The notes beneath the pieces are model-generated. The model did no database searches. It had not been told where the DNA came from and saw only the letters and a program-made list of their open reading frames with translations. From Clostridia bacterium (GTDB lineage: Bacteria; Bacillota_A; Clostridia; Christensenellales; CAG-138), in the NCBI GenBank assembly GCA_017394605.1, contig JAFPXU010000047.1, positions 1-40,076 of the forward strand: 40,076 nucleotides of DNA, read 5' to 3'. A program made the translations under genes and the position numbers. Below, piece after piece: positions 1 through 8,109 of the stretch (the stretch's first letter is position 1; each line of letters starts with the position of its first letter).

Positions 1-158
1 CAAGCTGCCCTGCCGCATGCTGTTTCCTTTCCTTTACATGCCTGAATACAACAAGAGTCTCACACTTTCATGCAAGACTCCTGTTTGAACTTGATTTTAC
101 TTGATTTCTTTTATCTCAACCCCAACATTTGACATTGAGTCATAAAATTCATATATTT
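1..158. other. Left-edge noncoding stretch downstream of the LVIVD gene
   Basis: No convincing gene is seen here. A small inverted repeat (GAGTCT at 55-60, AGACTC at 75-80) lies just downstream of the leftward LVIVD gene, and could be a weak transcription end on the minus strand. Its stem is only 6 bp and the T-run after it is poor. A short direct repeat (acttgattt, about 90-110) is also present. Confidence 0.25.
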
Positions 159-1538
159 TCACACGAGACACTTCAGGATATAAACACCGTCATGCAAAGC
201 GTTCAGATAGATGTAACCGCGATCGTCCACAACGAGGTCCTCTGCGGTTCCGAGCGGCTTGTTTGGCATCGGAACATCAAAGCAGAGCTTTTCCGGATTC
301 GGCGGGATGAAGTAAGCAATCTCCTTCGGAACATACGGATCCGAAAAATCATAAACCCGGAGTCCGGCATGGAAATAACAATCATAAATACGGTCAGGCC
401 GGTCCTCGATCCATGTTTTATGCGTCATCGGTTCATGGAGATTGTGCGGACCGAATGAAGTCGGGAAATCCTGACCCAGCTCGTTAAAGTTCTTGTACGG
501 CCAGTTCTCAGGGACTTCCGGATACGGGAAAACGGAGATCAGTACCGGATCCGTCGGATCGGACACGTCGAACGCTTCAATTCCGCAGAACGCATGCACA
601 CCGAACTTGTCGAATTCATGCTGCGAATAGGTCCACTGACGTTCGCCTTCCTGCATGCCGACCGCGTATTTTGTTCCGTGCACCGGCATGAAAGTATGAC
701 AGAGCGCGCCGCCGAACTTGGTCGCAAAAGGCGGCGTCATCTTGCACTCTCCCAGTACCTGCGGCACACGAGGATCAGAAATGTCGAGTATCTTGAATCC
801 GCCGCCGGCGCAGCTGATATATACAAGATTGGAATCAGTCTCCGCATACGGGAAATGCACAAAGCCAGGATAGGTGTTATATCCCTGCCAGCCGTTCCAT
901 TCCTTTTTACGGGTCTTTTCGGTCAGATTGCCGAAGAACTGACCGGGATTCCACCAGCGTCCCGCCTCGACAGGATGTTCGGGGTCGCTGATATCCACGA
1001 TGCGGTAAATGTAATCCTTAAACCCGGGAGCGGTTGCTGCCAGATGAACATATCTGCCGCCGTTGTACGTGAACCGGTGAACGCCGGAACCGCGGTTCTC
1101 GGGATCTCCCGTAGCCCAGAACGAAAGCTTCTTCGGGTGTTCGGGATCTTCTTTCAGAGAGAAAATATGTATACCGCCCGGAGCAGGCTTATAATGCTCG
1201 GGAGCGGGTCCGTGGAGAAACGGAAGGCAGTTGCCGTTCGCGACGATCATCAGGTCGTCGCAGATCTGGACTTTGGGTGTCGACATATAGGGATACTCGA
1301 CCGGATCCATAACAGGCATGTACTGGATATGCCGCGGATTTGACGGATCGGTCACGTCCAGAATCTCGACGCCGTACCCGAAGAAACAACCTCCGTAAAG
1401 ATAGTATTTCCCATCCTTTGTCTTATAGAGCTGGGACTGGAACAGATAGTGATTGTCACAGTCGTGATGGGAAAGAACTTCCAGGTTCTTGATGTATCCT
1501 TCATTACCAGGACTCTTTGCATAGAATTTTTGACTCAT
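159..1538 (-). CDS. LVIVD-repeat beta-propeller protein
   Basis: The 459-residue product is built from repeated blocks of the type 'hhDhSDPxxP' (VEILDVTDPSNPRH, YRIVDISDPEHPVE, FKILDISDPRVPQV, IEAFDVSDPTDPVL, LRVYDFSDPYVPKE). These are LVIVD-type repeats, which fold as beta-propeller blades. No signal peptide or membrane segment is visible, so it is probably cytoplasmic. Several HxxH-like and paired histidines occur (SHHDCDNHY near the N-terminus, GPHNLHEPMTHK in the C-terminal third), which could bind a metal or ligand; that is inference. The start is the second ATG of MEMSQK, because the minus-strand AGAGAGG lies about 7 nt before it and almost touches the first ATG. The gene diverges from the catabolic operon starting at 1798 and probably belongs to the same function. 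Its biochemical activity is unknown. Confidence 0.85.
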   Translation of the reverse strand: MSQKFYAKSPGNEGYIKNLEVLSHHDCDNHYLFQSQLYKTKDGKYYLYGGCFFGYGVEILDVTDPSNPRHIQYMPVMDPVEYPYMSTPKVQICDDLMIVANGNCLPFLHGPAPEHYKPAPGGIHIFSLKEDPEHPKKLSFWATGDPENRGSGVHRFTYNGGRYVHLAATAPGFKDYIYRIVDISDPEHPVEAGRWWNPGQFFGNLTEKTRKKEWNGWQGYNTYPGFVHFPYAETDSNLVYISCAGGGFKILDISDPRVPQVLGECKMTPPFATKFGGALCHTFMPVHGTKYAVGMQEGERQWTYSQHEFDKFGVHAFCGIEAFDVSDPTDPVLISVFPYPEVPENWPYKNFNELGQDFPTSFGPHNLHEPMTHKTWIEDRPDRIYDCYFHAGLRVYDFSDPYVPKEIAYFIPPNPEKLCFDVPMPNKPLGTAEDLVVDDRGYIYLNALHDGVYILKCLV

Positions 1539-1797
1539 CTCCATACCTCTCTGTAAAGATTTGTAGAAATACCGCGAGATTTCCCGCTGTTATCATGGTG
1601 TTATTGTACCTGTAATGCGTTTGAAAATCCAATATCAATATAAATGTTTAATCATATCAGAATTGTTATTAAAAATTACAAATATTGGTATTTTTCAATT
1701 TAGAACCACTTAACTAAAATTAAGATATAAGAAGAGATTCAAAGACTTTTCTTATCGTTCTAACACCCATCAAAAATAATATTTGGAGGTAGCTTTA
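1539..1797. promoter_or_regulatory. AT-rich divergent control region between the LVIVD gene and the operon
   Basis: This spacer of about 260 bp separates two divergent transcripts and is far more AT-rich than its surroundings. An imperfect inverted repeat is visible: TGAAAATCCAATAT at 1622-1635 faces ATATTGGTATTTTTCA at about 1682-1697. That makes it a candidate operator. A possible minus-strand -10 (TACAAT) lies at 1603-1608. I could not find a convincing -35/-10 pair for the rightward operon. No regulator gene is adjacent. Confidence 0.35.
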
Positions 1798-2790
1798 ATG
1801 AAAATCCTGGGACTTTCCTGCGGAACCAAGAACGGCAACAACGACACCATGTGCCGTGTGGCTCTGGAAGCTGCGCGCGATGCTGGCGCGGAGATCGAAT
1901 TCATCCACGTGTTTGACTGGGACATCAAGTACTGCACCGGCTGCGTCGCATGTTCGAAGGGCCTTGTCATGGGAAAAGGCATGATCTGCACGCAGCGCGA
2001 CGATTATGCGGCTCTCTATCAGAAGATGGTGGAAGCCGACGGCGTCCTGGTTGTGGATCCCATCTATGAATCCGGCGGATCAGGCCTGTTCCATGTCCTG
2101 ACAGACCGTATGGGACCCGGACATGACACCGGCATGCTTTTCATGCTCGACGGGAAACTGAAAGAGCAGGGCAAAGAAGGACTGAACCCGAGGATTTTCC
2201 AGCAGAAAGCGATTTCCTTTGTGGGTATCGGCGGTTCTGACTGGGCAGTTCGCGTTGAAACCGACCACGCGATGCTGGCCCTTTCCCCCGGCTGGAAAGT
2301 TGTCGACAATGACTTCTTCTCCTGGTCCAAGGACGTCATTATGCAGGATGAAAAGATCGCGAGAATGCAGGAAATCGGCAGGAACCTCGTTGAAGCCGCC
2401 AAATACATCGTTGACAATCATGTCATGATCCCCGGTTCCGAAGAGCTGGATCTCTGGAAAGGCAAACCGGGCGGATGCCCGCATTGCCACGGCAACGCGT
2501 TCTATGTCTTCCCCGGCACAAATCACGCGGTCTGCGAACTCTGCGGCCTGGAAGGCCATCTCGATATTCAGGACGGCGCGGTCCGTCTCGTTCCCGATCC
2601 GGAACTCGGTGAAAACGGTCAGATCTGGCACTGCCATGACCTGCTCGCAGGCAAGGCAGCGCACGGAAAGGACATCTTTGAGAACGAAAGCAGACTCATG
2701 GATCTCTTTAAGAACGAAGAGTTCAAGGCGCGCAAAAAGCATTATACCGATGTGATTGCCCCCACTCCCTCCCCTTCCAAAAACAAGTAA
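1798..2790 (+). CDS. Iron-sulfur-flavoprotein-like NAD(P)H-dependent FMN reductase with C-terminal Cys4 module
   Basis: The 330-residue protein begins with a flavodoxin-like FMN reductase fold (MKILGLSCGTKNGNND is the usual FMN phosphate-binding loop region). A compact cysteine cluster C46-x2-C49-x2-C52-x11-C64 then appears, a layout like that of iron-sulfur flavoproteins (Isf). Residues 1 to about 210 are the flavoprotein core. Residues 227-249 hold two CxxC pairs (C227/C230 and C246/C249) that look like a zinc ribbon or rubredoxin-like knuckle, and they are an extra relative to simple FMN reductases. The ATG at 1798 is chosen because GGAGGT lies 7 nt upstream; an in-frame ATG at 1783 overlaps that site. 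It is the first gene of the rightward operon. The role is probably electron transfer or substrate reduction; the substrate is unknown. An ene-reductase-like role is possible but untested. Confidence 0.85.
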   Translation: MKILGLSCGTKNGNNDTMCRVALEAARDAGAEIEFIHVFDWDIKYCTGCVACSKGLVMGKGMICTQRDDYAALYQKMVEADGVLVVDPIYESGGSGLFHVLTDRMGPGHDTGMLFMLDGKLKEQGKEGLNPRIFQQKAISFVGIGGSDWAVRVETDHAMLALSPGWKVVDNDFFSWSKDVIMQDEKIARMQEIGRNLVEAAKYIVDNHVMIPGSEELDLWKGKPGGCPHCHGNAFYVFPGTNHAVCELCGLEGHLDIQDGAVRLVPDPELGENGQIWHCHDLLAGKAAHGKDIFENESRLMDLFKNEEFKARKKHYTDVIAPTPSPSKNK

Positions 2791-2822
2791 TCTGTGTTCC
2801 AGGCTGACGAAAGGAGACCGAT

Positions 2823-3671
2823 ATGGCATTTGAATTCAATCTGATGCGCAGTCTGATCTATGTAGGACTTGCCAAAGAAGAATACCGTCCGAAGCTGGAA
2901 GAGTGGCTATATAAATATCATGTACCGGAATCCATCAGCAAGTTCACGCCTTACTGCATCAAATACGCTTTCTATCAGGCGTATCCGACTCCGCCGGACG
3001 GAGAACGTTTCGGCGTTCGCAAGATGCAGCTGACGGAGCACTACTGGCTGGTGGACGAGCATCTTCCCGAGATGGCGAACAACATCTATAACGAGTACAT
3101 GCCGATGGACGTACTGCGTTGGCAGGGGTGCATTCCGGATGTCAATACGGCTGCTACACACGCAAACGCTGAGACCGGTGACGCTGGCCGCGCAGTCGGC
3201 GGCGGCGACTTTCCGCCTTTCATCTTCGCTTTTGTACCGATCAACTGGGAAGAGGATTTCAAAGGCGCAGGACGTACGCCTGAAGACGGACCGAACTACC
3301 GCTGGCAGTTCCTCATTCAGTATCCGGACGGCGTGGAGAAGGCTGACGGCGAAAAATGGTTCTATGACGAAGTCGTTCCGTTCTTCAAGAAGAATGTGTT
3401 CGTCAACCGTTTTGTATCCAGCAAAGTAAAGATCAACTACGGCGCGCCGAGCGCAAAGTTCGACCGGCTCTGCGAGATCTGGTTTGACGGTCCCGAAGAA
3501 TGGCACGAAGCCATCACCCTTGCCGACCGGATGATCAAGAAACCCGAATGGGCACAGCAGGAGCAGTTCCCTTACCTTAAACCACAGCATAACATTGCTT
3601 CGTTGTTCCTTGGCGACCGTGCCACATCGGACAACCTTACGCAGTATCGCGGCTTTATCACCATGCGTTAA
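2823..3671 (+). CDS. EthD-like duplicated dimeric alpha/beta-barrel protein
   Basis: The 282-residue soluble protein has no signal peptide or membrane segment. It appears to hold two ferredoxin-like (dimeric alpha/beta-barrel) halves. The first spans roughly residues 5-105 and contains KYHVPESISKF and the ERFGVRKMQLTEHYW segment. The second spans about 155-270, starting at YRWQFLIQYPDG and including EIWFDGPEEWHEA. Such folds are shared by EthD and related small oxygenase, isomerase or dehydratase-like proteins, so I call it EthD-like with moderate confidence. A good SD (AAAGGAG) precedes the ATG. It lies 32 bp after the flavoprotein gene, so the two are probably co-transcribed and may act on the same compound. 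No catalytic residue can be assigned. Confidence 0.65.
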   Translation: MAFEFNLMRSLIYVGLAKEEYRPKLEEWLYKYHVPESISKFTPYCIKYAFYQAYPTPPDGERFGVRKMQLTEHYWLVDEHLPEMANNIYNEYMPMDVLRWQGCIPDVNTAATHANAETGDAGRAVGGGDFPPFIFAFVPINWEEDFKGAGRTPEDGPNYRWQFLIQYPDGVEKADGEKWFYDEVVPFFKKNVFVNRFVSSKVKINYGAPSAKFDRLCEIWFDGPEEWHEAITLADRMIKKPEWAQQEQFPYLKPQHNIASLFLGDRATSDNLTQYRGFITMR

Positions 3672-3712
3672 CCCGCTTTACAGCATCAATTAATGCAGAA
3701 AGGATCTTTCAT

Positions 3713-4195
3713 ATGAAACCGACCAAGAAAATGATCATCACACAGAACCTGGTCTTCAACGTGCCTTTCGCGCTCGTTATGACCATCGTTTCCAATATCA
3801 TCAACCATCAGCCAATCGGTCCTTCGACCATCGGCATGTTTCTGATCGCACTTGTTCTTGTCGAGATCTTCGGCGCTATCGTTCCGGTTCAGAAGATTGC
3901 CGGGCTCATGGCAGCCAAGATCTACAAGGGCAAGAACCCGATGGCGTTCCCGCAGTTCCTGCTGACCGCGCTCGTGCTCACGATCATCTTCACGATCCTT
4001 ATGACGCTCAGCATGACGCTGATCGGCATGCTTCTCGGCGGCGCACCGCTGTCCGGCTACTGGGGTGCAGTGCTTCATACTTTCCCCTGGCTCTGCCTTG
4101 CAGCGTACTGCTCCGTACTGATCTTCCTGCCTCTTTCCATGAAGGTTTCCGGCATGGATAAGGTCGCGGGCGGTCCTCCGAAGGATCATCAGTAA
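3713..4195 (+). CDS. DUF2798-like small integral membrane protein
   Basis: The product is 160 residues with about four hydrophobic helices: residues near 12-30, 37-60 (including a VEIFGAIVPVQKIAG turn), 80-108 and 117-140. The paired-helix organisation and the N-terminal MKPTKKMIITQNLVFNVPFAL resemble DUF2798 proteins, whose function is unknown. The ATG is preceded by AAAGGA. It sits 41 bp after the EthD-like gene and before a second unknown membrane protein and an MFS carrier, so a role in transport or a membrane complex for the pathway substrate is a reasonable inference. A strong hairpin follows directly. Confidence 0.65.
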   Translation: MKPTKKMIITQNLVFNVPFALVMTIVSNIINHQPIGPSTIGMFLIALVLVEIFGAIVPVQKIAGLMAAKIYKGKNPMAFPQFLLTALVLTIIFTILMTLSMTLIGMLLGGAPLSGYWGAVLHTFPWLCLAAYCSVLIFLPLSMKVSGMDKVAGGPPKDHQ

Positions 4196-4205
4196 TTGAT
4201 TCGTT

Positions 4206-4239
4206 TCGCTCCCCTGCCGTTTTCAGCCCAGGGGAGCGA
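4206..4239 (+). terminator. Intra-operon hairpin (partial terminator or mRNA-processing site)
   Basis: CGCTCCCCTG at 4207-4216 pairs perfectly with CAGGGGAGCG at 4229-4238 (11 bp counting the flanking T-A pair, 12-nt loop). The run after it (ATTCCACTTTTC) is not a clean T-tract, so full termination is doubtful. It may cut expression of the downstream genes or stabilise the 3' end of the upstream message. Confidence 0.5.
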
Positions 4240-4266
4240 TTCCACTTTTCAAGCGAGGTCCGACCG

Positions 4267-4797
4267 ATGAAAAAACTCACCCGTCCGGAATGGACTCTGG
4301 CACTATGTATCGCTTTGTTTCCACCCATATGGGCAGTTCTTTCATCCCATGTAGGCGTGCAGACAGGCGCTGTCGCTCTGATCTGCGCAGGTGTCTATAC
4401 TGCCGCAAACGGAGATAAGAAGCGTGCGGTTCCGATTTCTCTCGGCTTCCTGGCCGGCGATATCTGGGCGATCTTTCCCCTTTGGATCGCAAAGAAGTTA
4501 TCCTGGAATCCGGATCTGGAACTGTTCTGTACACTCTTTGTCATGGGCGGTGTCGCTGTCTTGATTGCCTCCGCGTTTCCAAAAGTTTTTTATCTTCCCG
4601 CGTGGCTTTCCGGATGGGCGATCGGTCTGACCATCATGTCTCCCCTTGGATTTGATTCAATCGGTTCTTATCCTGTTCAAATCGGCATTTCCATGCTGGT
4701 TGGTGTCTGGTATGTCGGTGTGTTTCTCGACGCGCTGCACCGCTTTCTCAACAACAGGAACAGACCCGAACGCACAGTCTCTGCAGACGAGGAATGA
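4267..4797 (+). CDS. DUF1097-like integral membrane protein
   Basis: The 176-residue protein has about five hydrophobic segments (near 10-27, 32-47, 54-75, 85-102, 108-125 and 133-155, the last possibly split). The helix pattern and motifs such as LGFLAGDIWAIF and MSPLGFDSIGSYP resemble the DUF1097 family, whose function is unknown. The tail NRPERTVSADEE is polar. The start has an SD-like GAGGT about 9 nt upstream. Its stop overlaps the first in-frame ATG of the MFS gene (ATGA at 4794-4797), which suggests translational coupling. The DUF2798-DUF1097-MFS trio hints at a shared membrane function. Confidence 0.65.
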   Translation: MKKLTRPEWTLALCIALFPPIWAVLSSHVGVQTGAVALICAGVYTAANGDKKRAVPISLGFLAGDIWAIFPLWIAKKLSWNPDLELFCTLFVMGGVAVLIASAFPKVFYLPAWLSGWAIGLTIMSPLGFDSIGSYPVQIGISMLVGVWYVGVFLDALHRFLNNRNRPERTVSADEE

Positions 4798-4802
4798 TTA
4801 CC

Positions 4803-6014
4803 ATGAAACAGCAATCCGTTTCCGTAAGATGGGCATATCTCGTACTCGGCGTGTTCTCTTTGCTTTTTGCCGGCGTCATCTACGCATGGTCCATTCTGAA
4901 GACACCTCTTTCGGATGCGTTTGGATGGACCGCGTCACAGCTCGCGCTCAATTTCACGCTCACGATGTGCTTTTTCTGTCTGGGCGGATTCGTAGGCGGG
5001 CTGATCTCCAAAAAACTTGGCTGCAGATGGAGCCTTCTTATAGCTGCAGTGCTCAGCGGAATCGGCTTTATTCTTGTTTCCCGGCTTAACGGTGCACTTC
5101 CGGCGCTCTATCTGAGCTACGGCGTACTGGCCGGACTCGGAATCGGGATCGCCTATAATGTTATTATCTCCACAGTCAGCGCATGGTTCCCTGATAAGAA
5201 AGGATTATGTTCAGGCGCACTCATGATGGGATTCGGTGCTTCCGCTCTTGTTGTCGGAAAAGCTGCTTCCGTCCTGATAGAAGGGCCCGGTTGGCGCTCG
5301 GCTTATATTTCTGTCGGAGCTGCGCTGATTCTGGTTTTGTCGGCTGCCGCCTTCGTGCTTAGAAGACCCCTTCCGGATCTCGTTCTTCCAAAGCCGCAGG
5401 CTAGGGCAGCCCTTGCGGACGAATCTTTTGAACAAACGGACTGGCCTACCTCCAAAATGATCCGCAGAGTGTCTTTCTGGATGGCGTTCCTGTGCATTGT
5501 CTGCCTTGCTGCGGTTGGAAATACTGTGATATCCTTTGCAAAAGATCTTGCCATGTCCGTCGGGGCGCAGGCTGCACTTGCAACTACTTTAGTCGGCATT
5601 CTTTCCATCTGCAATGGACTCGGCAGAATCATTTTCGGCGCTCTGTTCGACCTTCTCGGGCGCAGGAAAACCATGCTGACCGCTAATTTTCTTACCATAC
5701 TCGCTGCCGGCGTGACACTGCTGTCCGTACTGACAAAGTCCATTCCCCTGTGCATTGCCGGCCTTTGTCTTACCGGCTTTTCCTACGGGGCTGCTCCGAC
5801 GATTTCCTCCGCGTTCATCTCAGCTTTCTATGGAATCAAGTATTTCCCTCTGAACTTTTCCGTGATGAACTTCAATCTGATGTGCGCGTCTCTTATGGCT
5901 ACCGTCGCAAGCGGTCTTCTCGAATCCACCGGAGGATATGTCGGTCCCTTTATTCTTCTTGTTGCGCTGTCGGTCGTATCGCTGGTTCTGAACCTTTGCA
6001 TAAAAAAACCATGA
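4803..6014 (+). CDS. MFS transporter of the OFA (oxalate/formate antiporter-like) type
   Basis: The 403-residue product has the twelve-helix layout of the major facilitator superfamily. N-terminal RWAYLVLGVFSLLFAGVIYAWSILKTPL and GWTASQLALNFTLTMCFFCLGGFVGG are typical of OFA carriers, which usually exchange carboxylates. A cytoplasmic loop around residues 190-215 (KPQARAALADESFEQTDW) separates the two halves, and the second half carries FGALFDLLGRRKTM, the MFS loop 8-9 signature. The ATG at 4803 is chosen since GAGGA lies 9 nt upstream; the ATG at 4794 overlaps the preceding stop and sits on that SD. It probably imports the substrate or exports the acid product of the downstream pathway. Confidence 0.85.
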   Translation: MKQQSVSVRWAYLVLGVFSLLFAGVIYAWSILKTPLSDAFGWTASQLALNFTLTMCFFCLGGFVGGLISKKLGCRWSLLIAAVLSGIGFILVSRLNGALPALYLSYGVLAGLGIGIAYNVIISTVSAWFPDKKGLCSGALMMGFGASALVVGKAASVLIEGPGWRSAYISVGAALILVLSAAAFVLRRPLPDLVLPKPQARAALADESFEQTDWPTSKMIRRVSFWMAFLCIVCLAAVGNTVISFAKDLAMSVGAQAALATTLVGILSICNGLGRIIFGALFDLLGRRKTMLTANFLTILAAGVTLLSVLTKSIPLCIAGLCLTGFSYGAAPTISSAFISAFYGIKYFPLNFSVMNFNLMCASLMATVASGLLESTGGYVGPFILLVALSVVSLVLNLCIKKP

Positions 6015-6060
6015 CCGGTATTACTTTTATCACAGTGAAACCGAAAGGAGGATCGCCGCA

Positions 6061-6762
6061 TTGGATATTGAATTGAACCGTTTATTCGCTCAAGACGGGA
6101 TACACAATTTCGTATTTATCGGCGAGGCCGGCTGCGGTAAAAGCGAAATTGCAATCAATCTTGCAGTAAAACTCGCTCAGGATAACAGGAAACCGGTCCA
6201 TTTTTTTGATCTCGACATGACAAAACCCCTTTTCCGCTCCCGCGATCAGGCATCCTGCCTGGAGGATCAGGGCGTAATCGTTCACTATGAGGAACAGTTT
6301 TATGATGCCCCTACTGTAGCCGGCGGCACCCTGCGTCTTCTTCGTGATGATACTGTTTATACCGTGCTTGATGTCGGCGGTGATTATATCGGAGCACGTG
6401 CGATTGGAGGCTATGCGCATTCCCTGAACGCTCCGGGTACTGCGGTGTTTTATGTCATTAATCCCTATCGTCCATGGTCTGCGGATATCGAACACATCGA
6501 CAGAGTGCTCGGGGAAACGCTCGGTGTCTCACATATCCGTCTGGACAGGCTGACGCTTCTGGGAAATCCGAATCTGGGTCCCGAAACTTTGACAGAAGAC
6601 GTGATCCGTGGCGCAAGACAGCTGCAGAAGAACGTCGGCCCCTATAAGCCGGTTGCATTCTATACCGTCTGGCGGCCTTTATATGAAGAGGTCTGCAGTC
6701 AAGTGGATGCGCCGGTATATCCCATCGATCTGTATCTCACCTATGAGTGGAATCAGGAATAA
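6061..6762 (+). CDS. P-loop nucleotide-binding protein of the 2-oxoacid oxidoreductase operon
   Basis: The 233-residue protein has a Walker A motif GEAGCGKS at residues 21-28. This is followed by FFDLDMTKPLFRSRDQ, which may be switch/Mg-binding, and a DVGGDYIGARAIGGYA segment resembling the DxxG of SIMIBI-class GTPases and ATPases. It starts with TTG; AAAGGAGG lies 9 nt upstream and no better in-frame start exists. It sits between the transporter and the ferredoxin subunit, so it may help assemble or regulate the oxidoreductase, or chaperone a cofactor. Its actual client is unknown. Confidence 0.75.
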   Translation: MDIELNRLFAQDGIHNFVFIGEAGCGKSEIAINLAVKLAQDNRKPVHFFDLDMTKPLFRSRDQASCLEDQGVIVHYEEQFYDAPTVAGGTLRLLRDDTVYTVLDVGGDYIGARAIGGYAHSLNAPGTAVFYVINPYRPWSADIEHIDRVLGETLGVSHIRLDRLTLLGNPNLGPETLTEDVIRGARQLQKNVGPYKPVAFYTVWRPLYEEVCSQVDAPVYPIDLYLTYEWNQE

Positions 6763-6804
6763 ACAAGTCCTTCCTTAACAATTATAGAAAAAGGAGCAAA
6801 TGTA

Positions 6805-7014
6805 ATGGCAAAAGGAAAGGTAGAAATCATTAAGGAACGGTGCAAGAGCTGCGGCTATTGCATCAAGTTCTGTCCCAAAGGCGTTCTTGCCGTAGGCAAG
6901 GAAGTCAATTCCAAGGGATATGAGTATGTATATCCGGCCAATCCGGACGAATGCATCGGATGCGCGATTTGCGCGCGCATGTGTCCCGACGGAGCAATCG
7001 ATGTTTATCGGTAA
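6805..7014 (+). CDS. 2-oxoacid:ferredoxin oxidoreductase, ferredoxin-like delta subunit
   Basis: The 69-residue protein carries two classical [4Fe-4S] motifs: C13-x2-C16-x2-C19-x3-C23-P and C50-x2-C53-x2-C56-x3-C60-P. It is the electron-wiring delta subunit of a four-subunit 2-oxoacid:ferredoxin oxidoreductase (KorD/VorD type) and passes electrons from the TPP centre to free ferredoxin. AAAAGGAG precedes the ATG. The stop is 12 bp before the alpha-subunit start, with the next SD between them. Confidence 0.93.
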   Translation: MAKGKVEIIKERCKSCGYCIKFCPKGVLAVGKEVNSKGYEYVYPANPDECIGCAICARMCPDGAIDVYR

Positions 7015-7026
7015 GGAGGAAACAGT

Positions 7027-8106
7027 ATGGCACGAATTTTCATGAAAGGCACCGAGGCTGTCGCTGAGGCTGCCGTACGCGCGGGCTGCCGCTTCTTTGC
7101 CGGTTACCCGATCACTCCGCAAAACGAAGTTCCCGAATACCTGGCACGCCGGCTTCCGGAAGTGGGCGGCGTATTCGTGCAGGGTGAGAGCGAGGTCGCT
7201 TCCATCAATATGGTATACGGCGCCGCTTCCACGGGTACGCGTTCCATGACGTCTTCCTCTTCCCCCGGCATCTCGCTGAAGAGTGAAGGCATCAGCTATT
7301 GCGCTGCCGCAAAAATCCCCATGGTCTACTGCAACTTTGCCCGCGGTGGCCCGGGAGTCGGATCCATCCAGCCCGCTCAGCAGGACTATCTTCAGGCGAC
7401 AAAAGCAAGCGGCAACGGCGGATTCCGCATGCCGGTCCTTGCTCCCTCAACAGTACAGGAGGCAGTTGATCTGACAGTTCTCGCTTTTGACTGGGCAGAC
7501 CGCGACCGTACTCCGGTCCTGCTTCTTGCGGACGGCGTTATCGGCACCATGATGGAGCCGGTCGTTTTACCCGAACCGAAAACGGATGAGGAGATTGCCG
7601 CGATCAAGGAATCCAAGAAATCCTGGGCGTGCGTCGGCCATGAACTCGATTATGCGCACCGTGCGTGGATCCAGCCCGGTAACTGGTCTACGATCGTAAT
7701 GCAGCAGTGCAACGAGGAAGCCGCCGCCATGTATCAGTCCTGGGAAAAGGAAGCGATGGTCGAGGAATACCGCACTGAAGATGCTGAGCTGATCCTTACG
7801 GCTTACGGTATTTCCGGCCGTATCGCGAAGTCAGCCGTCAATCTGCTCCGTGCTGACGGTATCAAAGCCGGGTTGATTCGCCCGATCACCGTTTATCCGT
7901 TCCCGAACGCATCTTATGACCGCATTGATTACAGCAAGGTCAAAGCGATTCTGGATATCGAAATGTCCATTCCCGCGCTGTTTGTGGACGATGTACGTGC
8001 GGCAGTTAAAGGACGCGCTCAGATTGAGACCTGTCTCTGCTCCGGCGGAAATATTATGAGCCGTGAAGCCGTGATCGACGCAGCGAAGAAAATCATGGAG
8101 GGCTGA
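7027..8106 (+). CDS. vorB: 3-methyl-2-oxobutanoate (2-oxoacid):ferredoxin oxidoreductase, alpha subunit VorB
   Basis: The 359-residue sequence matches the VorB/KorA pattern: MKGTEAVAEAAVRAGCRFFAGYPITPQNEVPEYL at the start, GESEVASINMVYGAASTG, the SSSSPGISLKSEGISY segment and the GGPGVGSIQPAQQDY loop. This subunit forms the pyrimidine-binding half of the TPP site and the CoA-binding part. GGAGGAAACAG precedes the ATG. Family resemblance points to branched-chain 2-oxoacids, giving isobutyryl-CoA or similar products, but 2-oxoglutarate or aryl-pyruvates cannot be excluded. The Ptb/Buk pair downstream supports a short-chain acyl-CoA product. Confidence 0.9.
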   Translation: MARIFMKGTEAVAEAAVRAGCRFFAGYPITPQNEVPEYLARRLPEVGGVFVQGESEVASINMVYGAASTGTRSMTSSSSPGISLKSEGISYCAAAKIPMVYCNFARGGPGVGSIQPAQQDYLQATKASGNGGFRMPVLAPSTVQEAVDLTVLAFDWADRDRTPVLLLADGVIGTMMEPVVLPEPKTDEEIAAIKESKKSWACVGHELDYAHRAWIQPGNWSTIVMQQCNEEAAAMYQSWEKEAMVEEYRTEDAELILTAYGISGRIAKSAVNLLRADGIKAGLIRPITVYPFPNASYDRIDYSKVKAILDIEMSIPALFVDDVRAAVKGRAQIETCLCSGGNIMSREAVIDAAKKIMEG

Positions 8107-8109
8107 GCA

